Shown here: piece by piece, positions 63,212 through 64,000 of the stretch | Layout of the letters: each line of letters opens with the position of its first letter | Numbering within the stretch: position 1 is the stretch's first letter | Assembly (NCBI GenBank): GCA_018806915.1 | Contig: JAGKQI010000059.1 | Location: forward strand, 1-64,000 | From: Phytophthora colocasiae | Taxonomy: Eukaryota > Oomycota > Peronosporomycetes > Peronosporales > Peronosporaceae | Direction of reading: 5' to 3' | DNA: 64,000 nucleotides | The notes under the pieces: generated by a model | Databases searched by the model: none | What the model was told of the DNA's origin: nothing | The model's input: the letters and a program-made list of their open reading frames with translations, nothing else | Made by a program: the position numbers and the translations under genes

Positions 63212-64000
63212 ATGATTGGAAGTGAAAGCGCGCGCAAAGGGAGAGACGCGGATTTTGGATCCGGTATGGCATCCAGATCGTCGCGTCGGTTGAAGGGGCA
63301 GCTGCCTGAAGAGCACGAAGACTTAGATACGATTATGAGAAGAGCTCGTCAGGCCAACGCTGCGAAGCGAAAGGCTGCCCAGGAAGCGAAGGAGTTACCG
63401 GATCTCCAGGAGGAGGATTCCGAATCTGCCGTTGAGGATGCGCACCACGCAAGTCTGGACGGAAGTGATCAGGAAGAAACTTCGGATCGAGAAGGCGACC
63501 CAGAGCAAGAAGAGTCCGGATCCGAGTCGGGTTCGGAGGAAGAGGATTCTGGATCAGAAGGTGATCTGGAAGACGAAGGAGTTTTGGACGAGTCCGATCA
63601 GGAGGAGTCCGAAGGTGAGGAGTCTGAAGTCGTCGGGAGTGATGCTGAAGATTCCGGAAAAGAGGCTTCTGAAGATGAAGATGTCGAGATTGAAGCCCCC
63701 GCGGAGGATCGAGTTCCGTATTCTCCTCCGCCGAAAAGAGTGGATCCAGATGCCGTATCTGGAGTTCGAGAAGAGTCACCACGCGTGAAGCAGGAAGATC
63801 GCCCGCTGTCGCCGGTTCAGGAAGATACTGTGCTTGAAGACAATAACATGTCATCGCCAGTGATTCCAGAACTCCGGATACCAACACTGCATCCGGACCA
63901 GCCGCCGTTCCAGATGCTCTCTGAGGTGTCTCTGCAAGAACCATGTGGATTCGACATTTCCGATTCTGAAATGGAGGAGCTTCAAGATGTCCCATCTACG
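63212..64000 (+). CDS. Acidic ORF running off the window, possible gag N-terminus
   Basis: 263 codons with no stop to the window edge. Start at 63212 (MIGSESARKG) or, in frame, 63266 (MASRSSRRLKGQLPEEHED). A basic, helix-prone N-terminus (RRARQANAAKRKAAQEAKE) is followed by a highly acidic Ser/Glu/Asp stretch (EEDSGSEGDLEDEG), then Pro-rich segments and an acidic end (FDISDSEMEELQD). No domain recognised. The acidic low-complexity style resembles the linker of the A antisense protein but I see no homology. A retroelement gag is likeliest from context; a host nuclear protein cannot be excluded. Confidence 0.55.
   Translation, partial: MIGSESARKGRDADFGSGMASRSSRRLKGQLPEEHEDLDTIMRRARQANAAKRKAAQEAKELPDLQEEDSESAVEDAHHASLDGSDQEETSDREGDPEQEESGSESGSEEEDSGSEGDLEDEGVLDESDQEESEGEESEVVGSDAEDSGKEASEDEDVEIEAPAEDRVPYSPPPKRVDPDAVSGVREESPRVKQEDRPLSPVQEDTVLEDNNMSSPVIPELRIPTLHPDQPPFQMLSEVSLQEPCGFDISDSEMEELQDVPST

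Noticed and set aside
63333..63995. 220-codon minus-strand frame rich in Leu/Pro/Arg
   Set aside because: Shadow of the acidic plus-strand ORF; its composition is explained by the complement of Glu/Asp/Ser codons.
1..64000. Host genes, secreted effectors, tRNA or rRNA genes
   Set aside because: No frame outside the retroelements had recognisable domains, signal peptide or RxLR-type motif, and I saw no tRNA or rRNA sequence; the only candidate non-element ORF is 63212-64000 and it is unassigned.

Overview
Eukaryotic repeat-rich DNA, most likely from an oomycete (Phytophthora-like). The basis is chromodomain Ty3/Gypsy polyproteins of the kind I associate with oomycetes, a half-tRNA-primed Copia gag, and the absence of any bacterial gene organisation. 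I see no host gene, tRNA or rRNA. Essentially all of the window is nested, rearranged LTR retrotransposon.

Two Gypsy families dominate. Family A (best copy 39546-52622, reading on the minus strand) has 5' LTR, primer site, gag with two zinc knuckles, a TAATG stop-start overlap, then pol: protease, RT (YIDD), Ty3-type RNase H, a second archaeal/plant-type RNase H, integrase and chromodomain. An unrelated long coiled-coil/acidic protein is encoded on the opposite strand between pol and the 3' LTR. Family B has gag, one zinc knuckle, protease (DSG), RT (YFDD), RNase H, integrase and chromodomain. It too has an opposite-strand ORF beginning about 100 bp inside the 3' LTR, and this ORF overlaps the chromodomain coding region antisense.

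Layout: 1-2658 is the decayed 3' end of a plus-oriented A element. 2659-51481 holds three tandem copies of a composite unit (B 3' end + B pol truncated at the zinc knuckle + A from its 3' LTR to gag): unit 1 2659-13798 (7.7 kb internal deletion), unit 2 13799-32629, unit 3 32630-51481. A's gag then continues uniquely to its 5' LTR (52027-52622). 52623-58072 is a plus-oriented B gag-pol missing its 5' end. It meets tail-to-tail a minus-oriented chimeric element (58073-60200: B gag joined to a different integrase) with its primer site and LTR. 60201-60787 contains two B LTR pieces in inverted orientation. 60837-61614 is the 5' end of a Copia element. 61615-64000 is low-coding DNA rich in CCGGA, followed by an acidic ORF that runs off the window.

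The most unusual signal is in family B. Its LTR, gag, pol and antisense ORF are written as an almost continuous chain of short, mostly perfect inverted repeats (stems 6-12 bp, loops 2-8 nt). In 677 bp of pol (56449-57125) I count 19 stems of at least 6 bp, 10 of them at least 8 bp; chance expectation for the latter is well below one. A peptide-repeat linker in pol carries nine hairpins with different stems, seven of them sharing a 3-nt YGG or AGG loop. Family A lacks this but is enriched about 7-fold for GATC, and the right end is enriched for CCGGA, so each family has its own sequence-level signature.

Most coding copies are broken. A gag (49795-52026), A PR-RT-RNH-aRNH (45773-49387), the A antisense ORF (40949-43753) and B RT-RNH-IN (34833-37511) are the best preserved.
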